Part shown: positions 43,697 to 55,034 of the stretch, one piece after another
How the letters are laid out: each line of letters starts with the position of its first letter
How positions within the stretch are numbered: position 1 is the stretch's first letter
From: Piscinibacter sp.
Lineage (GTDB): Bacteria > Pseudomonadota > Gammaproteobacteria > Burkholderiales > Burkholderiaceae_C
Reading direction: 5' to 3'
Assembly (NCBI GenBank): GCA_016706565.1
Contig: JADJJI010000004.1
Location: forward strand, 124,001 to 188,000
Length of the DNA: 64,000 nucleotides
Translations under genes and position numbers: made by a program
The notes under the pieces: generated by a model
Seen by the model: only the letters and a program-made list of their open reading frames with translations
Databases searched by the model: none
Told to the model about the DNA's origin: nothing

Positions 43697-46683
43697 TCAA
43701 GCCAGATGGGCGGCCAGCACACGCGCCACATGCAGTGACTCGCGCCCGGCACCGTCGGCGATCTGGTGCCGGCAGCTGGCACCGTCGGCCACGATCCAGG
43801 CATCGCCGGCGGCACGCACCGCCGGCAGCAGCGAGGCCTCGGCCATTTGCATCGACACCGCATGGTGCTCGGCCTCGTAGCCGAAGCTGCCCGCCATGCC
43901 GCAGCATGAGGACTCGATCAGCTCCGGTTTCGCGCCGGGGATGAGCTGCAGCACCTCCAGCACCGGCTGCATCACGCCGAAGGCCTTCTGGTGGCAGTGG
44001 CCATGCACGCGCATCGGCCGGGTGGCCGGCGACAGCGAAGGCGCAAAGCGGCCGGCGCGAGCCTCGCGGGCGAGGAACTCCTCGAAGGTCAGCGCCTGTG
44101 CCGCGACGATCGGGGCCGCGTCGCCCAGGCCCATCACCAGCGCCTCGTCGCGCAGCGTGAGCAGGCACGAGGGCTCCAGCCCGACGACCGCGATGCCGTG
44201 TTCGGCGAAGGGCCGCAGCGCTGCGATCAGGGCTGCGGCCTGCACCTTCGCCGCCTCGGCCATGCCGGTGGCGAGGTAGGTGCGGCCGCAGCACAGTGGT
44301 TCGCCGCTCAAGCCCGGCACGTGCACCGCGTAGCCGGCAGCCTGCAGCACGCGCACGGCGTCGCGTGCGTTCTCCGTCTCGAAGGCAGCATTGAAGGTGT
44401 CGACCCAGAGCACCACGGCCTTCTCGGCGGCCAGCACCTGTGCGGCACTTGCCAGCCCGAAGGACGGCGCGCTGTGCCGCAGCGAGTCGCGCCGCCAGCG
44501 CGGCAGGCTGCGCGCGGCCGCGAAGCCGAACCAGCGTTCGGACAGCCGTGCGATCGCCGGCACCCGGTTGCGCAGGTTCAGCAGCCCCGGCACCCGGCTC
44601 GCCCAGCGTGCATAACGCGGCAGGTGCGCGATCACGCGGTCGCGCAGCGTGTGGCCATGGCGCAACTTGTACGCGGCGGTCGCCTCGATCTTCATGCGTG
44701 CCATGTCCACGCCGGTCGGGCAGTCGCGCTTGCAGCCCTTGCAGCCCACGCACAGGTCGAGTGCCGCCTTCACCGCTTCGCCTTCGAGCGCCTCGCCGCC
44801 GAGCTGGCCCGACAGCGCCAGGCGCAGCGTGTTGGCGCGGCCGCGCGTCAGGTGCTGCTCGTCGCGCGTGACGCGGTAGCTCGGGCACATCGTGCCGGCG
44901 TCGAACTTGCGGCAGTGGCCGTTGTTGTTGCACATCTCCACGGCCTTGGCGAGGCCGCCGGTGGGGTCGCCGCCGCTGCCCGGCGCGGTGGTGGTCTCGG
45001 TGGCCGGGTCGTTCTGCACGTCCCAGGCCGACCAGTCGAGCACGGGCTTCAGTGGAATGGTCCGGTATGTCGGCGGGAAGCGGAACAGCCGCGCATCGTC
45101 CATCTTCGGCGGGTCGACGATCTTGCCGGGGTTGAACAGGTTCGCCGGGTCGAGCTCCTGCTTGATGGCGCGCAAGGCGTCGTCGATCTTCGGGCCGAAC
45201 TGCCAGCGGATCCACTCGCCGCGGCACAGGCCGTCGCCATGCTCGCCGCTGTAGGCGCCCTTGTACTTGCGCACCAGCGCGGCGGCTTCTTCGGCGATGG
45301 CGCGCATGCGCACCGCGCCGTCGCGCCGCATGTCGAGGATGGGCCGCACGTGCAGCGTGCCCACCGAGGCATGCGCGTACCAGGTGCCGCGCGTGCCGTG
45401 GCGATGGAAGACCTCGGTCAGCGCGTCGGTGTACTCGGCCAGGTGCACCAGCGGCACCGCGCAGTCCTCGATGAAGCTGACCGGCTTGCCGTCGCCCTTC
45501 AGGCTCATCATGATGTTCAGGCCGGCCTTGCGCACTTCCCACAGCGCCTTCTGCGGGCCTTCGTCGGGCATCTCGACCACGCTGCCGGGCAGGCCGAGGT
45601 CGCCCATCAGTTCGACCAGCGATTGCAGTTGCTTCAGCAGCGCACTGCGGTCGTCGCCGCTGAACTCGACGAGCAGGATCGCCTCCGGGCTGCCGATCAG
45701 CGCCGCCTCGATCACCGGCCGGAATGCCGGGTTGGCGCGCGACAGCTCGATCATCGTGCGGTCGACCAGCTCCACCGCGGTGGGGCCGAGCTTGACGATG
45801 TGCTGCGCCGAGTCCATCGCGGCGTGGAAGCTCGTGAAGTTGACGACGCCCAGCACCTTGGCGCGCGGCAGTTCGGACAGTGCAAGCGTCAGGGATCTGG
45901 TCACCGCCAGCGTGCCCTCGCTGCCCACCAGCAGGTGCGCGAGGTTGACGCTGCCGTCGGCCGTGTAGGGCCGCTCGCTCTGCGGCCGGAAGATGTCGAG
46001 GTTGTAGCCGGCCACGCGGCGCATCACCGTCGGCCAGTTCGCGTCGATCTCGGGGCCAGCGTGTCGGCCAGGCCACGCACGAAGTCGGCGATGGCGCGTC
46101 CTTAGTGCCCAGCGTGGCCAGCGGCCCGAACGCCACCTCGCTGCCGTCGGCCAGCCAGGCGTCGATGCCGGCCACGTTGTGCACCATGTTGCCGTAGGCG
46201 ATGCTGCGGCTGCCGCAGGAGTTGTTGCCCGCCATGCCGCCCAGCGTGGCCTGCGCGCTGGTCGACACGTCCACCGGGTACCACAGTCCGTGGGCCTTGA
46301 GCCGTGCGTTCAGGTGGTCGAGCACCATGCCGGGCTCGACCTGCACGCGGCGGCCCGACGTCGAGCGACACGACATTGCGCAGGTGCTTGCTGAAGTCGA
46401 TCACCAGCGCCGCACCGGTGGTCTGGCCGCATTGCGAGGTACCGCCGCCGCGCGGCAGCAGCGGGGCGCCCAGCTCGCGCGCCACCTGCAGCGCGATGGC
46501 CACGTCTTGCTGCGTCTTCGGCACGAACACGCCGCCGGCATGGCCTGGTAGATCGACGCGTCGGTGGCGTAGCGGCCGCGCGAGGCGATGTCGAACAGCA
46601 CCTCGCCTTCGGTCTCGCGTTTCAGCCGGCGCGCCAGCTCCGCGCTGTCGGCGAGCACGCCGGGGCGGCAGCGGCGCATTCAT
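43697..46683 (-). pseudogene. FAD-binding oxidoreductase/4Fe-4S fusion (D-2-hydroxyacid dehydrogenase type), multiple frameshifts
   Basis: One gene of about 990 codons, read in pieces. N-terminal FAD (PCMH) domain: PGVLADSAELARRLKRETEGEVLFDIASRGRYATDASIYQ, GVFVPKTQQDVAIALQVARELGAPLLPRGGGTSQCGQTTG, GRRVQVEPGMVLDHLNARLKAHGLWYPVDVSTSAQATLGGMAGNNSCGSRSIAYGNMVHNV, GSEVAFGPLATLG. Then an intact frame from 46027 to 43697: FAD-oxidase C domain, CNNNGHCRKFD---MCPSY and CVGCKGCKRDCPTGVDMARMK (4Fe-4S) and CCG-type cysteine motifs (GHCHQKAFG, ESSCCGMAGSFGYE). Frame changes lie near 46662, 46535, 46355, 46096 and 46053; most are single bases in G/C runs. The family oxidises glycolate, D-lactate or D-2-hydroxyglutarate and passes electrons to the quinone pool. 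Its start (ATG at 46683, overlapping the gntR stop, or ATG at 46679) is uncertain. Confidence 0.8.
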
Positions 46684-47372
46684 GCGCTGGCCTTCGCGCC
46701 GCCGTCGAGCTGGCCGTTCTTCATCAGCTCGAGCACGGCATCGCGCTTGTGCATCAGGTGCTCGATCAGCAGGGCGCGCAGACCGGCCGCATCGCGCGTG
46801 CCGAGCAGCTCGACCATGCGCTCGTGCTCCTTCACGGCACGCTTCCACTTCGACTCGTCGAAGTTGGAGCGAAAGCGCAGTGCCTGCAGCCGTGCGTTGA
46901 CGTTGCGCCAGGTCTGCGTCAGCACCGGGTTGCGTGCCGCTGCATTGATCAGCGTGTGGATCTGCGCGTTGATGCGGTAATACGTGGGCAGGTCGCGGCG
47001 CGTGAAGGCCGCCATCATCTCGAAGTGCAGCGCGCGGATCTCGGCCAGCTCGGCGTCGGTGATGCGCTGCGCGGCGAGTTCGCCCGACTGGCCTTCGAGC
47101 CCGGCGATCACCTCGAAGGTGTCGGCCACGTCCTGCGCCGACATCTGCGCCACCACCGCGCCGCGATTGGGCAGCAGCTCGACCAGGCCTTCGGCGGCGA
47201 GCATCTTCAGCGCCTCGCGCAGCGGCGTGCGCGACACGTTGAGCAACTCGCTGAGTTCACGCTCGTTGAGCTTGGCGCCGGGCGCGATCTGGCCTTCGAC
47301 GATGCGCTGGCGCAGCCGCACCGCGACCTCCTGGTGGAGCACCTGACGGGGGATGGAGATGATCTCGGCCAT
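46680..47372 (-). CDS. GntR-family (FadR/FCD) transcriptional regulator
   Basis: 230 aa. N-terminal winged helix: VLHQEVAVRLRQRIVEGQIAPGAKLNERELSELLNVSRTPLREALKMLAAEGLVELLPNRGAVVAQ, the GntR signature. C-terminal FCD helical ligand domain: TFEVIAGLEGQSGELAAQRITDAELAEIRALHFEMM ... INAQIHTLINAAARNPVLTQTWRNVNARLQALRFRSNFDESKWKRAVKEHERMVELLGTRDAAGLRALLIEHL with metal-binding D/H candidates. It likely controls the FAD/Fe-S gene behind it and the divergent aminotransferase-Bug genes, with an organic acid as ligand. Start at 47372 (MAEIISIPRQ) is chosen over 47450, which would cross the operator region. Confidence 0.9.
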   Translation of the reverse strand: MAEIISIPRQVLHQEVAVRLRQRIVEGQIAPGAKLNERELSELLNVSRTPLREALKMLAAEGLVELLPNRGAVVAQMSAQDVADTFEVIAGLEGQSGELAAQRITDAELAEIRALHFEMMAAFTRRDLPTYYRINAQIHTLINAAARNPVLTQTWRNVNARLQALRFRSNFDESKWKRAVKEHERMVELLGTRDAAGLRALLIEHLMHKRDAVLELMKNGQLDGGAKASA

Positions 47373-47374
47373 GG

Positions 47375-47387
47375 TTTGGTATGCAAT
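47375..47387. promoter_or_regulatory. candidate GntR operator 1
   Basis: TTTGGTATGCAAT just before the gntR start. It shares GTATGCAA with the site at 47439-47452, so the pair may be bound together by the regulator for autoregulation and control of the divergent gene. Confidence 0.5.
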
Positions 47388-47426
47388 CGGCGGCAGCACT
47401 TGCCTCGTACTATAGGGCAACTTCGC

Positions 47427-47455
47427 TTGACAAGTGCATTTTGTATGCAAAACTG
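47427..47455 (+). promoter_or_regulatory. candidate promoter with embedded GntR operator 2
   Basis: TTGACA (47427-47432) is a perfect -35 box; a weak AT-rich -10 (aaaact, 47449-47455) follows. Between and over them lies the near-palindrome TTTTGTATGCAAAA (47439-47452), resembling GntR/FCD operators. A bound regulator would block this promoter of the aminotransferase gene. Confidence 0.5.
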
Positions 47456-47475
47456 AAAGCTTTCAGGAGCCCTCC

Positions 47476-48719
47476 ATGATCCCCCTCGACCAGCATCCCA
47501 GCGGCCGCCATTTCCTGCAGATTCCCGGCCCGAGCCCGGTGCCCGACCGCGTGCTGCGGGCGATGAGCCTGCCCACCATCGACCACCGCGGGCCCGAGTT
47601 CGGCAGCTCGGCCTGAAGGTGCTCGCCGGCACGCAGCAGATCTTCCGCACGAAGCACCCGGTGGCCATTTACCCGGCCTCTGGCACGGGCGCGTGGGAAG
47701 CGGCGCTGGTCAACACGCTCAGCCCCGGCGACGCCGTGCTGATGTTCGAGACCGGCCACTTCGCCACGCTGTGGAAGAAGCTCGCCGAGCGGCTCGGCCT
47801 GAAGCCCGAGTTCCTCGCTGTGCCCGGCACCGACGCGGCCACCGGGCTGCCATGGAGCTGGCGCCGCGGCGTACAGGCCGAACTGATCGAGCAGCGCCTG
47901 CGCGCCGATGCCGGCCACGCGATCAAGGCGGTGTGCGTGGTGCACAACGAGACCTCGACGGGCGTGACCAGCGACATCGCCGCGGTGCGCCGCGCCATCG
48001 ACGCCGCCGGCCACCCAGCGCTGCTGCTGGTCGACAGCATCTCCGGCCTGGCCAGCGCCGACTACCGCCACGACGAGTGGGGCGTCGACGTCACCGTCAG
48101 CGGCTCGCAGAAGGGCCTGATGCTGCCGCCGGGCATCAGCTTCAACGCGCTGTCGCCGAAGGCGCTGGAAGCCAGCCAGACCGCCAAGCTGCCGCGCAGC
48201 TTCTGGGCCTGGGACGAGATCGTCGAGATGAACAAGACGGGCTACTGGCCCTACACGCCCAACACCAACCTGCTCTACGGCCTGAGCGAGGCACTGGACA
48301 TCCTTCTCGAGCAGGGCCTCGAAGCCGTGTTCGCGCGCCACGAGCGCTGGGCCGAGGGCGTGCGCGGCGCGGTGCGCGCCTGGGGTCTGCCGATCCAGTG
48401 TGCCGATGCGGCCGTGTACTCGCCGGTGCTCACCGGCGTGATCACGCCGGCCGGCGTGGATGCCGATGCGATCCGCAAGCTGATCCACGAACGTTTCGAC
48501 CTGTCGCTGGGCACCGGCCTGGGCAAGGTCAAGGGCCGCATGTTCCGCATCGGCCACCTCGGCGACTGCAACGACCTGACGCTGATGGCCGCGCTGGCCG
48601 GCGTCGAGATGGGCCTCAAGCTCGCCGGCGTTCCGCTGGCCGGCAGCGGCGTGCAGGCCGCGATGGAGTATTTCGCTTCGCATCCGCAGCAGCAGCAAGC
48701 GCTGAAGGCCGCGGCCTGA
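47476..48719 (+). pseudogene. class V aminotransferase (alanine/serine-glyoxylate type), frameshifted
   Basis: MIPLDQHPSGRHFLQIPGPSPVPDRVLRAMSLPTIDHRGPEFG, then the frame changes near 47604 and continues LGLKVLAGTQQIFRTKHPVAIYPASGTGAWEAALVNTLSPGD to the stop at 48719. One missing base (ggc-ag for ggc-cag) explains the break. The repaired 414-aa protein has the PLP Lys in TVSGSQKGLMLPPGISF and the class V pattern (LVDSISGLASADYRHDEWGVDVTVSGSQK). Such enzymes move amino groups between serine or alanine and glyoxylate; this fits with an adjacent hydroxyacid dehydrogenase. Ribosome-binding site aggag upstream of ATG 47476. Confidence 0.85.
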
Positions 48720-48753
48720 GATCCCCACAGAACACAACGCAGGAGACATCCCC

Positions 48754-49714
48754 ATGCAACGCCGTTCGATCCTCAAGGCCACCGCCGGTGTGGCCGCCAC
48801 GCTGGCCTTCCCCCGCGTCTTCGCGCAACTCTGGCCGAGCGGCCCGATCCGCATCGTCGTCGGTTTCCCGCCGGGTGGCGGCACCGATGCGCTGGCGCGC
48901 GTGGTGGCCACCAAGCTCACGCAGATGTGGAACCAGCAGGTCATCGTCGAGACCAAGGCTGGCGTGGCCGGCGTGCTCGCCGCCGACTACGTGGCGCAGC
49001 AGCCCAGCGACGGCAGCACGCTGCTGATGGCGCACATCAACAGCCATGCGCTGGCGCCCAGCCTGCAGCCCAAGCTGAACTACAACGCCGAGCGCGACTT
49101 CGTGCCCATCGTGCTGGTGGGTGTCACGCCCAACCTGCTGATCGCCAACCCGAAGGAAGAGGCGAAGACGGTGAAGGACATCGTCGCCCTGTGCAGGGCC
49201 AAGCCGGGGCAGGTGAGTTTCGGCTCGGCGGGCAACGGCTCGGCGCAGCACCTCGCGCTGGAGTCGTTCAAGCTGCAGGCGAAGGTCGATGCGATCCACG
49301 TGCCCTACAAGGGCAGCGGCCCGCTGCTCACCGACCTGATGGGCGGGCAGATCCAGTACAGCTTCGAGACCATGACCGCTGCCACGCCGCACGTGAAGAG
49401 CGGCAAGGTGCTGGCCATCGCGCAGACGCGCACCAAGCGCGCCAAGGGCCACCCGAACGTGCCGACCATGGAGGAGCAGGGCTTCCCCGGTTTCGAGGCC
49501 ACCACCTGGTACGGCCTGGTCGGCCCGGGCAAGCTGCCGGCGCCGATCGCGCAGAAGATGAACGAGGACGTCAACAAGGTGCTGGCGATGGCCGACGTGC
49601 AGGAGAAGCTCGAGACCTACGGCGCCGAGGACGGCGGCGGCACGAGCGAGAAGTTCGCCGCCTTCATCCGCTCCGAGACGGCCAAGTGGAGCAAGGTGGT
49701 GAAGGACGGCAACA

Positions 49715-49731
<17 letters not shown>
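48754..49731 (+). CDS. Bug/TctC-family tripartite tricarboxylate solute-binding receptor 2
   Basis: 325 aa. N-terminus MQRRSILKATAGVAATLAFPRVFAQ has the RR pattern of a Tat signal and ends before LWPSGPIRIVVGFPPGGGTDALARVVATKLTQMWNQQVIVETKAGVAGVLAADYVAQQPSDGSTLLMAHIN. The rest follows the Bug fold (VPYKGSGPLLTDLMGGQIQYSFETM, WYGLVGPGKLPAPI). Periplasmic binding protein for the ligand of this catabolic cluster. It follows the aminotransferase by 34 bases with an aggag ribosome-binding site, so they form one operon. Its 3' end overlaps the convergent hoxJ by 17 bases. Confidence 0.93.
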
Positions 49732-51082
<1,351 letters not shown>

Positions 51083-51091
51083 CTCGGCTCC

Positions 51092-52549
51092 TCAGTGCAC
51101 GGTGCAGACCATGCAGGGATCGAACGAGCGCACGATGTGCTGCACGGCCACCGGCGTGTCCTCGCCGGGCTGCACCGGCGCGCCTTCGAGCGCCGCTTCC
51201 AGCGCGCCGGGCGTGCCGGCGGCGTCGCGCGGCGAGAAGTTCCAGCTCGTCGGCGCGACGATCTGGTAACGCTCGATGCGGCCGTGGCGCACGCTGACCC
51301 AGTGGCCGAGCGCGCCGCGCGCGGCTTCGGTCAGGCCCACGCCGTCGGCATCGGCTGGCAGCCGGTCGGCGTGGAAGAAAGGCTCGCGCGGCGCCAGCGC
51401 GGTGAGCCACTGTTCGGTCATCGGCAGCACGCGCGCCAGCTCGACCAGTCGCGCCAGCACCCGTGTGTAGACGTTGGCGCCGCAGCGCGCCACCGCGTCG
51501 CGGATCAGCGGCTGGCCGCTGGCGAGCTGGCGAGCGATGGCACCCGTCTCGACCACCTCGCCGCCCAGGCGCGGTGCCTTGTTCCAGGTGTAGCCGCCGG
51601 GCTTGTCGAGCATGGGCGCGGTGAGGCCTTCGCTCGGATGCAGCGCCGCCTCGCCGGCCAGCCAGGCGTGCGTGGCGTCTTCGCGGATCGCGCCGGTGTC
51701 CACCGGCTGCACGCGGCCGAGGCTTTCGCTCCATACGCCGTCGGCCAGCGCGTGCGAACCGTCGGGCTGCCGGTAGGCGCCGAAGCTCAGCGTGCGGCCG
51801 GGGCCCCGGCCCAGCGTCTCCAGGCCCAGGTCCGCCGCCAGCGTGAGGAACAGCCGCAGGTCGCCGCGCAGCGGGTCGGCGGCATGCCAGCGCTGCAGCG
51901 CGGCCTCGCTGTCGAGTGCGGCGATCTCTTCCAGCGGCGCGCCGAAGGTGGTCGTTTCGAGAAAGGCACGGAACTCGCGCACCTTGGCCAGCAGCCGGAT
52001 GCGCTCGGCCGCCTCCACCGCACGCGCGCTGCCGCCGGGCTGGATGCTCAGCGTGTGCGGCCACTTGCCGCCCAGCGTGCCCATGATCTCGAACCAGCGC
52101 TGCCGCGCCGCCACCGCCGCGCGTGCATGCTCGCCGGCCAGCGCGGCGAAGCGGCGATTCGCTTCGGCGAACCAGGGCTGCTGCGCGTAGACCGGCCGCG
52201 TGAAGTCGGGCATGAAGAACAGGTAGAAGTGCGAGAGGTGGTCGGCCAGGTTCTCGCAGGCGAGCATCAGGTTGATGGTGTGCACGCCGTTGGGCGGCAC
52301 CGTCACGCCCGAGGCGTCGGCGATGGCACGCGCCGCCGCCACCGACTGCGACACCGAGCAGATGCCGCAGATGCGCGGCACGATCACCAGCGCATCGAGC
52401 GGCGCGCGGCCGGCGAGCATCTGCTCGAAGCCGCGGTACATGGTGGCGTTGACGCGCGCCTGTGTCACGCGGCCGTCCGCGATGTCGAGCTGCACCTCGA
52501 GGTCGCCCTCGACGCGGTTGAAGGGGCCGACGATGAGCCGCTGGCTCAC
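51092..52549 (-). CDS. hoxC: regulatory [NiFe]-hydrogenase large subunit
   Basis: 485 aa. The Ni-Fe site Cys pairs are both visible: RICGIC near residue 60 and DPCMVC at the C-terminus. The protein ends right after DPCMVCTVH. Ordinary hydrogenases carry a cleaved extension there; regulatory (sensor) hydrogenases do not, and this fits. The opening (V)SQRLIVGPFNRVEGDLEVQLDI has the RVEGDLEV motif. With HoxB it binds H2 and signals to HoxJ. GTG start at 52549 overlaps the hoxB stop (GTGA), so translation is coupled. No processing protease is expected. Confidence 0.95.
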   Translation of the reverse strand: MSQRLIVGPFNRVEGDLEVQLDIADGRVTQARVNATMYRGFEQMLAGRAPLDALVIVPRICGICSVSQSVAAARAIADASGVTVPPNGVHTINLMLACENLADHLSHFYLFFMPDFTRPVYAQQPWFAEANRRFAALAGEHARAAVAARQRWFEIMGTLGGKWPHTLSIQPGGSARAVEAAERIRLLAKVREFRAFLETTTFGAPLEEIAALDSEAALQRWHAADPLRGDLRLFLTLAADLGLETLGRGPGRTLSFGAYRQPDGSHALADGVWSESLGRVQPVDTGAIREDATHAWLAGEAALHPSEGLTAPMLDKPGGYTWNKAPRLGGEVVETGAIARQLASGQPLIRDAVARCGANVYTRVLARLVELARVLPMTEQWLTALAPREPFFHADRLPADADGVGLTEAARGALGHWVSVRHGRIERYQIVAPTSWNFSPRDAAGTPGALEAALEGAPVQPGEDTPVAVQHIVRSFDPCMVCTVH

Positions 52550-53541
52550 TTCAACCTCGTCTTGCGCACCGCCGGTGCGACGACCACGTGGTCCGCGGTG
52601 GCATTGCTCTTCACCCGCTTGGGCGTGGCGCTCTTCGACAGCGAGGCCAGCGCCACGAACCAGGCCTTGGGCATGTCGGTGGGCAGGCCGATCGGGATGC
52701 CGGCGAGCTTGGGCGTCTGGTGGAAGGCGTGGCCCGGGTCCTGGAAGCCCGGCTCGGTGCAGCTGATGCAGGCATAGCCGCCGCGCGTGCACGAGCCCTC
52801 GCCGTTCCACAGCCGCGTGTTGCAGTCGGCATGCGCCTGCGTGCCCTTGCAGCCCATGTTCTCCATCATGCAGCCCAGGTCCGAGGGCTTCTCGGCGCTG
52901 GCCTTGAACTCGTAGTACTCGTTGCGCGTGCAGCCGTGGTGCACCAGCTGGTCGGCGTAGAAGCGCGGGCGGTTCAGCGGGTCGAGGTCGTCGGCGGTGA
53001 ACAGCTTCGCCGCCAGTGCCATCAGTGTGTCGACCACCCAGCCCGGGTGCGTGGGGCAGCCGGCGACGTTGATGACCGGCAGGCCGCCGCGCGCGACGAA
53101 GTCGGCGCCGAGCAGGCCGCCGGGGCGGTCGCCGTCGTACTGCAGGCCGCAGGCGTCGGTGACGTTCGGGCCGGTGGCGGTGATGCCGCCCCAGGCCGCG
53201 CAGGAGCCGACCGCCACCACGTGCGTGGCCGCTGCGGCCAGCGCGCGCACCCAGTCGATCATCGGCAGGCCAGTACCGGCGAGCATGTGGAAGCGGCCGG
53301 TGCCGTTCGGCCCGCGCAGCAGCGAGCCTTCGACGCACAGCACGTCGAGCTTCGTGCGGCCCTCGCGGCAGTCTTCGAGCAAGGTGATCAGTTCGCGGCC
53401 GCTGGCCAGCGACAGCGAGGGGTGCCACAGCAGCTCGATGCCGCCGGACTTCAGCATCGCCGGGAAGTCCGCCGTGTCGGCGCACAGCAGCGACATGCTG
53501 CAGCCGCCGCAGCCGCCGGACTGAAGCCACAACACGTTCAC
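52546..53541 (-). CDS. hoxB: regulatory [NiFe]-hydrogenase small subunit
   Basis: 331 aa, GTG start at 53541 coupled to the hoxA stop. The first residues, [26 protein letters not shown], place the proximal-cluster Cys at the very N-terminus with no Tat signal peptide, as in cytoplasmic sensor hydrogenases. Further cluster ligands: GSCAAWGGI, GCPTHPGW, HHGCTRNEYYEF, DLGCMMENMGCKG, and CISCTEPGFQD. It carries three Fe-S clusters and pairs with HoxC. The C-terminal helix (AKLAGIPIGLP...SKSATPKRVKSN) may contact HoxJ; known for R. eutropha HoxB, inferred here. Confidence 0.95.
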   Translation of the reverse strand: MNVLWLQSGGCGGCSMSLLCADTADFPAMLKSGGIELLWHPSLSLASGRELITLLEDCREGRTKLDVLCVEGSLLRGPNGTGRFHMLAGTGLPMIDWVRALAAAATHVVAVGSCAAWGGITATGPNVTDACGLQYDGDRPGGLLGADFVARGGLPVINVAGCPTHPGWVVDTLMALAAKLFTADDLDPLNRPRFYADQLVHHGCTRNEYYEFKASAEKPSDLGCMMENMGCKGTQAHADCNTRLWNGEGSCTRGGYACISCTEPGFQDPGHAFHQTPKLAGIPIGLPTDMPKAWFVALASLSKSATPKRVKSNATADHVVVAPAVRKTRLK

Positions 53542-55034
53542 GGCTTGTCCTTCACGTCTTCCAGGCCGAAGCGCTGAAGTTTCGCGCGCAGGCCGACGCG
53601 CGACAGGCCCAGTTCCTGCGCCGCGCGGGTCTTGTTCCAGCGGTGGCGCAGCAGCGTCTCGCGCAGCACCATGGCTTCGATCGAATCGAGCCGTTCGGCC
53701 AGGGTACCGACGGCCGGCAGCGCGTGGCCGTTCATGCCTTCGGCGTGTGTGCCAGCCTGGCCGTGGAGCAGCTTGCGCGAGAAGGCGGCGGCGTGCAGCG
53801 CCGGCCCATCGCGCAGCGCCAGCGCGCGCGCGATCTCGTTGCGCAGCTCGCGGATGTTGCCGGGCCAGGGATAACTCACCAGCACGGCGCGGGTGTCGTC
53901 GTCGAAGGCCGCGGCGGGCAGGGCCAGCTCGGCAGCCACGTCGATCAGCAGCCGCTCGGCGATCGGCACGATGTCGCCCGGCCGCGCGCGCAGCGGCGGC
54001 ATGGCCAGCGTGATGCCAGCGATGCGGTAGTACAGGTCTTCGCGGAAGCGGCCGCTGCGCACGTCGGCCTCGAGGTCGCGGTGTGTCGCGGCGATCACGC
54101 GCACGTCGACCGGGATGGACCGCGTCGAGCCCACCGGCCGCAGCTCGCCTTCCTGCAGCACGCGCAGCAGCTTGACCTGGAAGGCCGGCGAGGTCTCGCC
54201 GATCTCGTCGAGGAACACCGTGCCGCCGTCGGCGCGCTGGAACAGGCCGATGTGGTCTTCCACCGCGCCGGTGAAGGCGCCGCGCTTGTGGCCGAACAGC
54301 TCGCTCTCCAGCAGCGTGTCGGGGATCGCCGCGCAGTTCTCCACCACGAAAGGTCCGGTGAGCCGCGGGCTGGCGTAGTGGATGGCACGCGCCATCAGCT
54401 CCTTGCCGGTGCCCGATTCGCCCAGCACCAGCACCGACAGGTCGTGCCGCGCCACACGCTGCGCCATCTCGCACACCGCGTCCAGCGGGCTCCCCGGCGC
54501 GCGCACGATGCGGTCGAAGTCGAAAGTATTGCGCGCCTGCGCGAGCCGCGCCTGGCTCTTCACGCGCAGCGGCGGCGTGCCGTTGCGCAGCTCGATGTCC
54601 AGCCGCGCCAGGCCGTGCTGCAGCGTGCGTGCCTCGGCCGCGCTGCGCACCGTCTGCAGCAGGTGGTCGGGCACCCAGGGCTTGAGGATGTACTGGTAGA
54701 TGCCGGCCTCGTTGATGCCGGCGATGATGTCTTCGCTGTCGGTGTAGCCCGAGATGACGATGCGCACCGAGTCGGGCCAGCGCTCGCGCGCTTCGCGCAG
54801 GAACTCCACGCCGGTGACGCCGGGCATGCGCTGGTCGCACAGGATCACGTCGACTTCGCGCTGCTCGAGCTGCACGCGCGCCTCCTCGGTGCCGCCGGCG
54901 GTGAGGACGTCGAAGTCTTCCTCCAGCGTGCGGCGCATCGCGTCCAGCGAACGCTGCTCGTCGTCGATGAGCAGGACGGTGGGCATCGGGCGGCCGGGCG
55001 CCAGGCTCGCGTGAGATGGGGTGATGACGCTCAC
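53538..55034 (-). CDS. hoxA: sigma-54-dependent response regulator HoxA/HupR
   Basis: 498 aa. Receiver domain with DDE and phospho-acceptor D67 ([12 protein letters not shown]), Lys in YILKPW. Central AAA+ domain: Walker A GESGTGKE, the sigma-54 contact loop GAFTGA ([13 protein letters not shown]), [24 protein letters not shown], and [13 protein letters not shown]-terminal Fis-type helix-turn-helix [27 protein letters not shown]. It activates hydrogenase promoters with RpoN. The GTG at 55034 is preferred because it overlaps the hypX stop (GTGA), like the other junctions; an internal ATG at 54986 ([10 protein letters not shown]) is the alternative. Confidence 0.93.
   Translation of the reverse strand: MSVITPSHASLAPGRPMPTVLLIDDEQRSLDAMRRTLEEDFDVLTAGGTEEARVQLEQREVDVILCDQRMPGVTGVEFLREARERWPDSVRIVISGYTDSEDIIAGINEAGIYQYILKPWVPDHLLQTVRSAAEARTLQHGLARLDIELRNGTPPLRVKSQARLAQARNTFDFDRIVRAPGSPLDAVCEMAQRVARHDLSVLVLGESGTGKELMARAIHYASPRLTGPFVVENCAAIPDTLLESELFGHKRGAFTGAVEDHIGLFQRADGGTVFLDEIGETSPAFQVKLLRVLQEGELRPVGSTRSIPVDVRVIAATHRDLEADVRSGRFREDLYYRIAGITLAMPPLRARPGDIVPIAERLLIDVAAELALPAAAFDDDTRAVLVSYPWPGNIRELRNEIARALALRDGPALHAAAFSRKLLHGQAGTHAEGMNGHALPAVGTLAERLDSIEAMVLRETLLRHRWNKTRAAQELGLSRVGLRAKLQRFGLEDVKDKP

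Noticed and set aside
46096-46848. Separate small genes made from the pieces of the FAD domain
   Set aside because: The pieces align in order with one FAD_binding_4 domain, so they are fragments of a single gene, not independent ORFs.
51092-51110. Missing C-terminal extension of the hydrogenase large subunit read as truncation
   Set aside because: Regulatory hydrogenases naturally end shortly after the last CxxC, and the small subunit also lacks a Tat signal, consistent with the sensor type.
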